A DNA stretch of 64,000 nt from Candidatus Kryptonium sp. (lineage in GTDB: Bacteria > Bacteroidota > Ignavibacteria > Kryptoniales > Kryptoniaceae), in the NCBI GenBank assembly GCA_025060635.1, contig JANXBN010000002.1:124001-188000 (forward strand), in the 5' to 3' direction. A program made the translations under genes and the position numbers. Under the pieces are notes generated by a model. It saw only the letters and a list, made by a program, of their open reading frames with translations, was not told the DNA's origin and made no database searches. Positions 35,522-43,823 of this stretch are shown in pieces; the first letter of the stretch is position 1, and each line of letters starts with the position of its first letter.

Positions 35522-37678
35522 ATGAAAGATTTTTTGAAAGATCTTAACAATCAGCAAAGAGAAGCTGTAAAGTGGGTAAACGGACCTATTTTGATACTAG
35601 CTGGACCGGGGAGCGGAAAAACGAGAGTTTTAACTTACAAGATTGCATATCTTTTATCGCTCGGCGTTAGACCTTGGGAAATACTTGCCTTGACATTTAC
35701 GAACAAGGCAGCTAACGAGATGAAAGAACGTGCAGTTAAACTTGTTGGAGATGTTGCTAAAAATGTCACGATTGGGACTTTTCATTCCGTGTTTGCGAAA
35801 ATTTTAAGATATGAAGCTGAGAAACTTGGTTATACTAAAGGTTTTACAATCTACGATCAGGACGATAGTTTGAGCTTAATAAAAAGCGTGATCAAAGAAC
35901 TTAACTTTTCAGAGGACAGCATAAATCCATCGGTTGCTCAAGCGAAAATAAGTAATATAAAAAACGCCCTAATTTCCCCAGAACTTTTCTTAACACTTGC
36001 AGAAAACCAATTTGATGTTAAAATTGGTCAAATTTACAAATCTTATCAATCTTCTCTCTTCCAGAGGAACGCGATGGATTTTGATGACCTTTTGATCAAA
36101 TCAATTGAACTTTTTGAGAGATATCCAGATGTGCTTGAAAAATACCAGACGAAGTTTAAGTATATACTCGTTGATGAATATCAAGACACAAATCGCGTTC
36201 AATATATCTTGTTGAAGATGCTTTCTGCGAAACATAGAAACTTGTGTGTCATTGGAGATGATGCTCAAAGTATTTATTCGTGGCGTGGTGCTGAAATAAG
36301 AAACATACTTGATTTCAAGTCAGATTTCCCAGATTGCAAGATCTTCAAACTTGAGCAAAACTATCGTTCAACTAAGAAAATTCTTAGAGCAGCGGATTCC
36401 GTTATAAAAAACAACACTGAACAAATACTTAAAAACCTGTGGACTGAAAACAGCGAAGGTGAGCCAATAGTTGTGCTTGAGTGCAAGGACGACCGAGATG
36501 AAGCAGAAAAGGTCGTTTATTTTATCAAGGAAGAAATTCGCAAAAATAAGTATAATCTTCGTGATTTCGTAATTCTCTATAGAACAAACGCACAATCAAG
36601 ATCATTTGAAGATGAACTGCGTCGCCAGGGTTTTCCATATACGATCGTTGGTAGCGTTGCTTTCTATAAAAGAAAGGAAGTTAAAGATTTGCTCGCCTAT
36701 CTCAAAGTTATTGTTAATCCAAGAGATGATGAAAGTTTGTTAAGAATAATAAACTTTCCAAACCGTGGTATTGGTGAGGTCACTATAGAACGGATTAAAT
36801 CTTTCGCAAGCGCAAAGGGGATATCACTTTTTGAAGCAATGTGCCGGGCATATGCGATCCCAGGGCTTACCGATAGGGCGAGGAAAAGTATACATAATTT
36901 TTGTGATTTGATCGGTAAATACATTGATTTGAAAAATAAAATAAGTGCAAGTGAACTTGTTAGAGCCCTCGTTGATGATATCGGCCTTATCAGATATTAT
37001 AAACAAGAAGGAACGCCGGAATCTCAACAAAGAATTGAAAACATAGAAGAGCTTTTATCTGCGATAACCGAATTTTCAATTCAAAATCCAGATGATGGGG
37101 CGATTGAAAGGTTTCTTGAGGAAGTTTCCTTGATAGCTGACATTGATACATGGGAAAATAAAAGAGATGCGATAACTTTGATGACGCTTCATAGTGCAAA
37201 AGGACTTGAATTCCCAGTCGTTTTTATCACAGGACTTGAAGAGGGACTTTTCCCAATTGCAAGCTCTTTTTATAATACGAAAGAACTTGAGGAAGAAAGA
37301 CGGCTTTTCTATGTTGGAATAACACGAGCGATGAAAAAACTTTATTTTTCATATGCGAAAAGAAGAATGAGGGCTGGAAATATATTTGAATCAAAAAGAT
37401 CAAGATTCCTTGACGAGGTTCCTGAAGACCTTGTTGTATATCATCACTCAAAGAGCGAGCGAAAGGAAAGGTATTATGAGAGCAAAGCAAACAATCTTAA
37501 AACATCAATTCCAAATCTTGTCCCAGGATTGCTCGTTGAGCATGAAATTTTCGGAATCGGTGTTGTAAGAGAGGTATCTGGATATGCAGACAATACTCGC
37601 GTTGTTGTTGATTTCCACAACTTCGGGCGAAAGCTTTTGCTTTTGAAATATGCAAATTTGAAAATTGTAAGTTTTTAA
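35522..37678 (+). CDS. UvrD/PcrA-family ATP-dependent DNA helicase
   Basis: A 718-residue superfamily 1A 3'-5' helicase of DNA repair and replication. Motifs in order: Q-motif LNNQQREAV, Walker A AGPGSGKTRVL, TFTNKAANEMKER (Ia), DEYQDTNRVQ (II), GDDAQSIYSWRGA (III), LEQNYRST (IV), MTLHSAKGLEFPVVFITGLEEG (V) and FYVGITRAMKKL (VI). The C-terminal tail contains a Tudor-like segment (PGLLVEHEIFGIGVVREVSG), as in PcrA. The family call is firm; PcrA versus UvrD naming is arbitrary here. Confidence 0.95.
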   Translation: MKDFLKDLNNQQREAVKWVNGPILILAGPGSGKTRVLTYKIAYLLSLGVRPWEILALTFTNKAANEMKERAVKLVGDVAKNVTIGTFHSVFAKILRYEAEKLGYTKGFTIYDQDDSLSLIKSVIKELNFSEDSINPSVAQAKISNIKNALISPELFLTLAENQFDVKIGQIYKSYQSSLFQRNAMDFDDLLIKSIELFERYPDVLEKYQTKFKYILVDEYQDTNRVQYILLKMLSAKHRNLCVIGDDAQSIYSWRGAEIRNILDFKSDFPDCKIFKLEQNYRSTKKILRAADSVIKNNTEQILKNLWTENSEGEPIVVLECKDDRDEAEKVVYFIKEEIRKNKYNLRDFVILYRTNAQSRSFEDELRRQGFPYTIVGSVAFYKRKEVKDLLAYLKVIVNPRDDESLLRIINFPNRGIGEVTIERIKSFASAKGISLFEAMCRAYAIPGLTDRARKSIHNFCDLIGKYIDLKNKISASELVRALVDDIGLIRYYKQEGTPESQQRIENIEELLSAITEFSIQNPDDGAIERFLEEVSLIADIDTWENKRDAITLMTLHSAKGLEFPVVFITGLEEGLFPIASSFYNTKELEEERRLFYVGITRAMKKLYFSYAKRRMRAGNIFESKRSRFLDEVPEDLVVYHHSKSERKERYYESKANNLKTSIPNLVPGLLVEHEIFGIGVVREVSGYADNTRVVVDFHNFGRKLLLLKYANLKIVSF

Positions 37679-37695
37679 AAATTAACATTTGAAAG

Positions 37696-38427
37696 ATGAG
37701 ACTTGGCGAAGAGATAAAACTTCCAACTCTCGGGGGAACAAACTCAACGAAGCTTTTATGCTCCAAGATTGAAATAAAGGAAGGATCAAATGTTTTAATT
37801 GCAAGTGTAAACTTAAGGGATAGCGTTGTATACATCGCGAAAAATTTCAAGTGCAATGTCTATGGCATACATGAATTGCCTTATATTGTCGTGTCTGCGA
37901 AAAGCGAAGTAGCAAACGCTGGGCTTGAAGAGTTCGTGAAGATCAAACTTATGAGCCCGGTTTCACTTGATTTCAAGAATGAAACTTTTGACCTGATAAT
38001 ATCAGAAGGAATTTTGAGTCAATATAAAAAAAGCAAGATTTTGAAAGAATTTAGTAGGGTCTTAAAAAGTGAATCCTTCATCGGGATAGCTGATTTTTAT
38101 TGGAAGAAAACACCAGTGCCAACTTATGTGCAAGATGCTTGGTATGTTGAAGGTGGTGCTATTGAGACGCTTGAGGAAAAATTAAAAATTTTGAAAGATT
38201 ATGGATTTGAACCTGTATTCGTTGAGGATATCAGCAACGAACTTGTAAAATATTATTCAAAATTTAGAAGCATAATCAAAACCTCGCTGAAGGAGAGAAA
38301 ATTTACCAAAGACGAATTCAAGGATGTCAAGAAGTTCAAGCATGAAGTTAGTGTTTTCCTGGATCAAGGCGGGGACAAATGGATGGGATATGTTGCTATA
38401 GTCGCGAAAAAGTGGAAAAACCTTTGA
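37696..38427 (+). CDS. Class I methyltransferase-fold protein with degenerate SAM motif
   Basis: A 243-residue protein. Strand order and motifs resemble UbiE/arsenite-type SAM methyltransferases: NVLIASVNLRDSVVYIAKNF in the place of motif I, VYGIHELPYIVVSAKSEV as motif II, FDLIISEGILSQYKKSKILKEFSRVLKSESFIGIADFYW as motifs IV-VI. The glycine-rich loop of motif I (usually GxGxG) is absent, so SAM binding may be altered or lost. The C-terminal 90 residues are charged and helical. It lies 17 bases after the helicase gene. The substrate is unknown; I give no gene name. Confidence 0.6.
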   Translation: MRLGEEIKLPTLGGTNSTKLLCSKIEIKEGSNVLIASVNLRDSVVYIAKNFKCNVYGIHELPYIVVSAKSEVANAGLEEFVKIKLMSPVSLDFKNETFDLIISEGILSQYKKSKILKEFSRVLKSESFIGIADFYWKKTPVPTYVQDAWYVEGGAIETLEEKLKILKDYGFEPVFVEDISNELVKYYSKFRSIIKTSLKERKFTKDEFKDVKKFKHEVSVFLDQGGDKWMGYVAIVAKKWKNL

Positions 38428-38475
38428 TTATTCGGGCTCTTTAAGTAAATTTTAGGCAAATAAATCGCAAATTAT

Positions 38476-38763
38476 ATGCCAGTGTTAAATTTACATAAAT
38501 TGAACATTGAATTAAATTGTCATTACGGCGAAACAATTTTTGATGTCGCTATTAGAAATTCAGTTCCACTTGCTGAATCATGCGGAGGCAGTAAAATTTG
38601 TGGGCACTGTCGTGTTGTTGTAATTCAAGGAGCTGAAAATTTATCAAAGCCAGATTCTGAAGAAGCCAAATTGATGCAAGAGAAAAAATTCCTTGATAAT
38701 GAACGCCTCGCATGTTCAGCGAAAATTTATGGCGATGTTAAAATCACAACATCTTACTGGTGA
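38476..38763 (+). CDS. Plant-type [2Fe-2S] ferredoxin
   Basis: A 95-residue beta-grasp ferredoxin. Cluster ligands follow the pattern SCGGSKICGHCRVVV (Cys-x5-Cys-x2-Cys) plus a distant cysteine in RLACSAK. The spacing and the GAENLSKPDSEEAKLM linker resemble the ferredoxin domain of ASKHA-domain or adrenodoxin-like proteins. It is a soluble electron carrier with unknown partner. Its stop overlaps the start of the next small gene by one base. It heads a run of small redox proteins ending in nth. Confidence 0.87.
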   Translation: MPVLNLHKLNIELNCHYGETIFDVAIRNSVPLAESCGGSKICGHCRVVVIQGAENLSKPDSEEAKLMQEKKFLDNERLACSAKIYGDVKITTSYW

Positions 38764-39017
38764 TGAGCAAAATAACTCTTGCGGTTGGTAAAGGCTTTTC
38801 CGGTGAAATTTTTAGATATGAAATTGATAGTGAATTTAATGTCGGTGAGATGATTAAGAAATTCGTTAATGATATTTACCACGGTGGTAGAGATGTAAAG
38901 GATTTTGTGCTTTTTAATTTGTCTCAAGGTTTTGAATATAAAACCGATGAAACATTTGCAGGCACAGGAACAAAAAACGGAGATATAGTTTTGTTAATTG
39001 ATTTACGAGAAAGTTAA
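38763..39017 (+). CDS. Small ubiquitin-fold (YukD/EsaB-like) protein, function unknown
   Basis: An 84-residue acidic protein with no cysteine. ATG 38763 shares one base with the ferredoxin stop; GTG 38760 is an alternative. The pattern of a beta hairpin (ITLAVGKGFSGEIFRYEID), a helix (NVGEMIKKFVNDIY), then FVLFNLSQGFEYKTDETF and a final TKNGDIVLLIDLRE matches the ubiquitin-like beta-grasp fold; GTGTKNGDIVLLI resembles YukD/EsaB C-termini. It lacks a C-terminal Gly-Gly, so it is not a sulfur carrier or conjugated modifier of the usual kind. Its place between two Fe-S proteins suggests a redox-complex accessory role (inference). Confidence 0.5.
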   Translation: MSKITLAVGKGFSGEIFRYEIDSEFNVGEMIKKFVNDIYHGGRDVKDFVLFNLSQGFEYKTDETFAGTGTKNGDIVLLIDLRES

Positions 39018-39036
39018 AACAAAATTCCGATGGTAG

Positions 39037-39423
39037 ATGAGATTTAAAAAGCATATCTTCATCTGCACAAACACTCGTCCGCCTGATCATCCTCGGGGAT
39101 CATGCGGTAGAAAGGGAGCAGAGGATTTGTTAAACAAGTTCAGAAAAAAAGTCGCAGAGATCGGTTTAAATAAATATGTTCGCGTTAATTCCGCAGGTTG
39201 TCTTGATGCCTGTGAATACGGACCGAGCTTGGTAATTTATCCAGAGGCAATTTGGTATGGCAGAGTTAATGAAAACGATATAGATAAAATTGTAAATGAG
39301 CACTTGTTGGAAGGAAAAGTGATTGAGGAACTTTTGATTTATGATGAAAAATTTAAGCCGGAACTAATGAAGGTCTCAAAGATTGAACCGTTGAAAGATA
39401 TCCAAGAACAATCTGGGGAATAA
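39037..39423 (+). CDS. Thioredoxin-like [2Fe-2S] ferredoxin
   Basis: A 128-residue protein with the thioredoxin-like ferredoxin signature: HIFICTNTRPPDHPRGSCGRKGAE with the first two cysteines about 12 apart, and SAGCLDACEYGPSLVIYPEAIWYG carrying the second Cys-x3-Cys pair. It is related to the NuoE C-terminal domain and to Azotobacter-type 2Fe-2S ferredoxins. A charged C-terminal tail (residues 105-128) is extra. It follows the ubiquitin-fold gene by 19 bases and precedes nth by 3. The partner is unknown. Confidence 0.87.
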   Translation: MRFKKHIFICTNTRPPDHPRGSCGRKGAEDLLNKFRKKVAEIGLNKYVRVNSAGCLDACEYGPSLVIYPEAIWYGRVNENDIDKIVNEHLLEGKVIEELLIYDEKFKPELMKVSKIEPLKDIQEQSGE

Positions 39424-39426
39424 AAT

Positions 39427-40092
39427 ATGGCGGTTAAATCTCAATTTGCAAAGGAAACAACACAAGACAAGAAGAAAAGGGTTCGTAAGATCATAAATGT
39501 CTTGAAAAAACTTTATCCAGATGCGAAAACTCATCTTAGGTTTTCCAATCCGCTTGAACTTCTCGTTGCGACTATACTTGCAGCGCAGTGCACAGATGAG
39601 AGAGTTAACAAGGTCACAGAATATCTTTTCAAAAAATATCGCACCGCCCATGATTATGCCGACGCAGATCTCAAAGTTCTTGAACAAGAGATAAAACCGA
39701 CAGGATTTTACAGAAATAAAGCAAAAGCGATCAAAAATTGTTGTAAGGTCCTTGTTGAAAAATATGATGGTCGTGTCCCAGATACGCTTGAAGAACTTGT
39801 TGATCTACCTGGTGTTGGCAGGAAAACGGCAAATGCTGTTCTTGCGAACGCCTTCGGAAAACAAGGAATAATAGTTGATACACATCTTAAAAGAGTCACC
39901 ACACGACTTGGGCTTGTAAAGAGCAAGGATCCAGATAAAATTGAGTTTGAACTTATGGAAATAGTCCCGAAAAATAGTTGGACTCTTTTTTCCAACATAA
40001 TTGGTGAGCATGGAAGATATGTTTGCGAGGCAAGAAAGCCAAAGTGTTCCATCTGTAAAATTAGCAAGCTTTGTCCATCGGCAAAGGTGTGA
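39427..40092 (+). CDS. nth: Endonuclease III
   Basis: A 221-residue DNA glycosylase/AP lyase for oxidised pyrimidines. The helix-hairpin-helix VDLPGVGRKTANAVLANAFG carries the catalytic lysine, and the catalytic aspartate is in GIIVDTHLKRVTTRLGL. The C-terminal [4Fe-4S] loop Cys-x6-Cys-x2-Cys-x5-Cys is intact (CEARKPKCSICKISKLC). It is probably co-transcribed with the preceding ferredoxin-type gene (3-base gap). Confidence 0.96.
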   Translation: MAVKSQFAKETTQDKKKRVRKIINVLKKLYPDAKTHLRFSNPLELLVATILAAQCTDERVNKVTEYLFKKYRTAHDYADADLKVLEQEIKPTGFYRNKAKAIKNCCKVLVEKYDGRVPDTLEELVDLPGVGRKTANAVLANAFGKQGIIVDTHLKRVTTRLGLVKSKDPDKIEFELMEIVPKNSWTLFSNIIGEHGRYVCEARKPKCSICKISKLCPSAKV

Positions 40093-40121
40093 ATTTATAA
40101 TTAAAACAAAATTCGTTTAAA

Positions 40122-40952
40122 ATGAGAGAAATAACCATTGCACATAGCCCGGATTCAGATGACGCATTTATGTTCTATGCTTTAGTAAACAACAAAATTG
40201 ATACCGGCGATCTAAAATTCATAAATATTTTAAACGATATTGAAACTTTGAACCGGAAGGCTTTTGAAGGTGCTTACGATGTGACGGCGATATCCTTTCA
40301 TGCTTATGCTTATGTTTCAGATAAATATATGCTTCTTCCGTGCGGTGCGAGCATGGGGATTGGTTATGGACCAATTTTGGTTTCAAAAAAGCAATTTGAA
40401 TTAAATGATTTAAAGAAATTAACAGTTGCGGTTCCAGGGACATTAACAAGTGCTTTTTTGGTATTGAAAATTTTTGAGCCAGATGTTAAGTATAAAGTGG
40501 TTCAGTTTGATAAAATAATAGATGCTGTTTTGAACGATGAGGTCTCTGCTGGGCTTTTGATTCATGAAGGGCAATTGACATATTCAAAATCTGGTCTTGT
40601 TAAAATAATTGATCTCGGCGAATGGTGGTATAAAGAAACTGGTTTGCCACTTCCTTTGGGAGGGAATGCCGTAAGGAAAGGCCTTGATGAGCAGTTGATC
40701 AAGCGAATTTCAAAATATCTTTATGAAAGTATAAAATTTGCACTTGAAAATAGAGCCCAAGCGCTTGGATACGCATTACAATTTGCAAGGGGAATGGACG
40801 ATAATCTTGCAGATAAATTTGTTGGAATGTATGTAAACGAATTGACGCTTGATTATGGCGAAAGCGGAAGAAGAGCAGTTCAATTGTTTCTTGACATCGG
40901 CTTTGAAAGGGGATTGATACCGAGAAAAGTCAAAGTTGAATTCGCAGATTAA
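40122..40952 (+). CDS. mqnD: 1,4-dihydroxy-6-naphthoate synthase
   Basis: A 276-residue enzyme of the futalosine pathway for menaquinone, converting cyclic dehypoxanthinylfutalosine to 1,4-dihydroxy-6-naphthoate. It has the family start ITIAHSPDSDDAFMFYAL, then ISFHAYAYVSDKYMLLPCGASMGIGYGP and AVPGTLTSAFLVLK, in a periplasmic-binding-protein-like fold without a signal peptide. Its presence implies that the organism respires with menaquinone made by the futalosine route. The other mqn genes are not in this window. Confidence 0.93.
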   Translation: MREITIAHSPDSDDAFMFYALVNNKIDTGDLKFINILNDIETLNRKAFEGAYDVTAISFHAYAYVSDKYMLLPCGASMGIGYGPILVSKKQFELNDLKKLTVAVPGTLTSAFLVLKIFEPDVKYKVVQFDKIIDAVLNDEVSAGLLIHEGQLTYSKSGLVKIIDLGEWWYKETGLPLPLGGNAVRKGLDEQLIKRISKYLYESIKFALENRAQALGYALQFARGMDDNLADKFVGMYVNELTLDYGESGRRAVQLFLDIGFERGLIPRKVKVEFAD

Positions 40953-40969
40953 CAAAATTTGGTTGATAA

Positions 40970-42154
40970 ATGATTGAAAAGTTGAAAAAATTAGCTGAAA
41001 AAAATCCCAAAACTATAATTGGGTTGATGTCAGGAACATCGGCAGATGGAGTTGATGTCGCAGTGATAGAAGTTTTAAACAGTGGACGACAAACAAAGGT
41101 AAAAACCATTGGCTGGCGAACATTTGATTTTGAAAGCGATCTAAAAAATATGATCTTAAGAAATTCACAACCTGAATCAAGCAGGGTTGATGAAATTTGT
41201 AGGTTAAACTTTTTGCTTGCTCATGTTTACGCTGATTCAATCTTCAAGACTCTTGATGATCTTGGAATGAAAATAACCGATGTTGATCTAATAGGTTCGC
41301 ATGGTCAGACGGTACAGCATTTGCCTGTTGGGGTTGAAATGTTTGGTTATAAGGTCAAAGCGACGCTTCAAATAGGTGATCCTGGGGTTATCGCTAAGTT
41401 AACGGGGGTTCCAACTGTTGGAAACTTTAGGGTCGGGGATGTGGCTTTAGGTGGGGAAGGTGCTCCGCTCGTTCCTTATTTTGATTATCTTGTCTTCTCT
41501 TCAAGTGATTTAAATAGATTAGTTCTTAACATTGGAGGAATTGCCAATTTTACAATTTTGAAAAGAAATTGCGATGTTGAAGATGTGGTTGCTTTTGATA
41601 CTGGACCTGGAAATATGGTCGTTGATGCCCTTGTAAGGATATTTTTCAATCGTGATTACGACAAAGATGGAGAGATTGCAAGAAGTGGAAAGGTTTCGGA
41701 TGATTTGCTTCAAAAGATGATGGAGCATCCGTTCATCACAAAAAAACCACCGAAATCAACGGGGCGGGAGGAATTTGGATCATCTTTTGTCAGTCAAGTT
41801 TTAAAATGGGGGGCGGAACTTTCGCTTTCACCTGCTGATATAATCGCAACCGCAACTGAGTTCACCGTCTATGCGATATTTAAAAATTATGAGCTCTTCA
41901 TAAAACCAAATACCGAGATAAACGAAGTAATTGTAAGCGGTGGCGGAGCAAAAAATAAATTTATGCTTAACTCGTTAGAGAAATACTTCAAAGTCCCAGT
42001 TCGTATAACTGATGAGTTTGGAGTTTCATCGGATGCCAAGGAAGCAATTTGCTTCGCTGTTTTTGCAAATGAGACAGTGATGGGTAATCCAATTAACATA
42101 ACTTCGGTCACCGGCGCAAGAAGTAGAACGGTTCTTGGAGGAATTTATTTTTAA
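40970..42154 (+). CDS. anmK: Anhydro-N-acetylmuramic acid kinase
   Basis: A 394-residue sugar kinase that recycles anhydroMurNAc from murein turnover to MurNAc-6-phosphate. ASKHA-fold motifs: IGLMSGTSADGVDVAVIE (phosphate 1), IGSHGQTVQHLP, NIGGIANFTIL and FDTGPGNMVVDALV, and late VSGGGAKNKFMLNSLEKYF. It overlaps the 3' end of the convergent glycosyltransferase gene by four bases. Functionally it fits with the lytic transglycosylase at 15075-16205, which produces the anhydro-muropeptides. Confidence 0.95.
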   Translation: MIEKLKKLAEKNPKTIIGLMSGTSADGVDVAVIEVLNSGRQTKVKTIGWRTFDFESDLKNMILRNSQPESSRVDEICRLNFLLAHVYADSIFKTLDDLGMKITDVDLIGSHGQTVQHLPVGVEMFGYKVKATLQIGDPGVIAKLTGVPTVGNFRVGDVALGGEGAPLVPYFDYLVFSSSDLNRLVLNIGGIANFTILKRNCDVEDVVAFDTGPGNMVVDALVRIFFNRDYDKDGEIARSGKVSDDLLQKMMEHPFITKKPPKSTGREEFGSSFVSQVLKWGAELSLSPADIIATATEFTVYAIFKNYELFIKPNTEINEVIVSGGGAKNKFMLNSLEKYFKVPVRITDEFGVSSDAKEAICFAVFANETVMGNPINITSVTGARSRTVLGGIYF

Positions 42155-43185
42155 AATTTTAACTCAGAAAAACGCTTTTTCCCGAGGACGAAGTGCTCTA
42201 TCACGATGCTTCCTTTAAAGATGAGGTTGTTATCTATTTTTCTCATTTTTATGTTTTTGCGGTTTTCAATTCTCTTTTTTATCCATTTGTGTTGCTTAAG
42301 CCAAAAGTCAAGGTGTGCTTTGAATACTGCGATGAAATCGCCAAAGTTCCCTTTAAAGAGGAAAACGAAAGCTGATAATATGTCAAATAAAAGACGCAAT
42401 GGGATTACGAAAAGAAGCTCAATAAGTGCTAAGTTTTTCTCAAGCATTATCAAACTATTCCTGTAATTGAAAAAAGTTTTCTTTGGGTTTGTTTTCGGCA
42501 AAGTCCCACCGCCTACATGGTAAACGACGCTTTGGGGAATGCAAAAGATTTTATATCCGTGAAGGTTCGCTCTCCAACAGAGATCAATTTCTTCCATATG
42601 GGCAAAAAAATCTTCATCAAGGAAGCCAATTTCATCAAGAAATTTTTTTCTGATCACCATACAAGCACCAGTTGCCCAAAAAACTTGTTTTATTTCGTCA
42701 TATTGTCCAAGATCTTCTTCACAATAATTAAAAATTCTTCCGCGGCAGAATGGATAGCCAAGTTTATCTATGAAACCACCACTTGCTCCTGCGTATTCAA
42801 ATCGGTTTCTTTCAAAATAAGATAAAAGCTTGGGTTGGCAAGCAAATACATCTTTGTTTTCTTCCATAAAGTTTATGATCGGATTCAACCAATTAGGGGT
42901 GACTTCAATATCTGAGTTTAGAAGCACGACATATTCTCCACTTGCAAATTTAACAGCCCTGTTGTATCCTCCGCAAAAGCCGTAATTTTTATCAAAAGTT
43001 ATAAGTTTTACATTTTTGAAATTTTCTTTAACGAAATTGGCACTTCCATCTGTTGAGCCGTTGTCGGCGACGATGACCTCAAGATTAGGATAATTCGTTT
43101 GTATGACCGTTGGCAGAAATTCTGCGAGGAAATGCTTCGTGTTCCAATTTAGTATGATTACGCTTACCTTCGGCTGGGACATCAA
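42151..43185 (-). CDS. Glycosyltransferase family 2 (rhamnosyltransferase-like)
   Basis: A 344-residue GT-A enzyme for envelope glycan synthesis. The N-terminus has VSVIILNWNTKHFLAEFLPTV, ADNGSTDGSANFV and the metal-binding-type region VVLLNSDIEVTPNWL (NSD variant of DxD), then FFAHMEEIDLCWRANLHGYK and VYHVGGGT, all typical of WbbL-like dTDP-Rha transferases. A hydrophobic segment near residues 255-285 and a basic tail suggest membrane association. A lone minus-strand gene between anmK and the HIT gene. The acceptor is unknown. Confidence 0.88.
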   Translation of the reverse strand: MMSQPKVSVIILNWNTKHFLAEFLPTVIQTNYPNLEVIVADNGSTDGSANFVKENFKNVKLITFDKNYGFCGGYNRAVKFASGEYVVLLNSDIEVTPNWLNPIINFMEENKDVFACQPKLLSYFERNRFEYAGASGGFIDKLGYPFCRGRIFNYCEEDLGQYDEIKQVFWATGACMVIRKKFLDEIGFLDEDFFAHMEEIDLCWRANLHGYKIFCIPQSVVYHVGGGTLPKTNPKKTFFNYRNSLIMLEKNLALIELLFVIPLRLLFDILSAFVFLFKGNFGDFIAVFKAHLDFWLKQHKWIKKRIENRKNIKMRKIDNNLIFKGSIVIEHFVLGKKRFSELKF

Positions 43186-43232
43186 GTGAAGTTTTTAATA
43201 AAATTTAAATCAAGCGCACTGTAAAAACAAAA

Positions 43233-43261
43233 TTGTTATTTATCCGCAGTTTGATTAAATT
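43233..43261 (+). promoter_or_regulatory. Candidate promoter of the HIT protein gene
   Basis: TTGTTA (43233-43238), 17-base spacer, TAAATT (43256-43261). Transcription would begin near 43268, which argues that the upstream start GTG 43268 is not used and supports the ATG at 43352. Confidence 0.4.
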
Positions 43262-43351
43262 TAATCCGTGATGAAAAACTTTTTTCGCTACATAGCTTTC
43301 TGGATTTTTCAAGTGAAAAATTTTCCGGGAAGAAACACATTAAGAAAAATT

Positions 43352-43807
43352 ATGGAAGCAAATTTGAAGGGAAGCTGTGTGTTTTGTAAAATTGTGAGAG
43401 GCGCGGAGAGAGCCGAAATTCTTTACGAAAATGAACATGCGCTTTCAATTCTTGATATCAATCCGATTAATTTTGGACATGCACTTGTAATTCCAAAAGA
43501 GCATTATGAAAACTTTTTATCTTTGCCCGAGGAAATATACTTTGATCTTTTAAAGGCTGTTAAAATTGTTTCGCAAGCGATCATGGATTCAATAGAGCCG
43601 AAACCTGAGGGATTTAATATCTTATCAAACAATGGCTTTGTCGCTGGGCAAAGAATATTCCATTTTCATTTTCATATAATCCCAAGGTATTCTGGCGATG
43701 GATTGAAGTATAAACCTGTCGTAAAAAGATACGCAAAGGGCGAGTTTGAAAGATATGCGAGTTTAATAAGACAAAAAATAAATGAAACCAAAATTCAAGT
43801 AACTTAG
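43352..43807 (+). CDS. HIT family (histidine triad) nucleotide-binding protein
   Basis: A 151-residue hydrolase or transferase on nucleoside-phosphoramidate-type substrates. The zinc-type pair CVFCKI at the N-terminus and the catalytic triad FHFHFHIIPRY (HxHxHxx) near residue 105 are clear, with INFGHALVIPKEHYE between. The frame extends to 43268, but the extra 28 residues are atypical and overlap the likely transcription start, so ATG 43352 is preferred. It is followed by icd after 16 bases. Confidence 0.9.
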   Translation: MEANLKGSCVFCKIVRGAERAEILYENEHALSILDINPINFGHALVIPKEHYENFLSLPEEIYFDLLKAVKIVSQAIMDSIEPKPEGFNILSNNGFVAGQRIFHFHFHIIPRYSGDGLKYKPVVKRYAKGEFERYASLIRQKINETKIQVT

Positions 43808-43823
43808 CAGGAGGTAAAAAGTT

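Noticed and set aside
38763-39017. A bacterial ubiquitin-like conjugation system
   Set aside because: The beta-grasp protein lacks a C-terminal Gly-Gly and no E1, E2 or JAB-protease gene is nearby.
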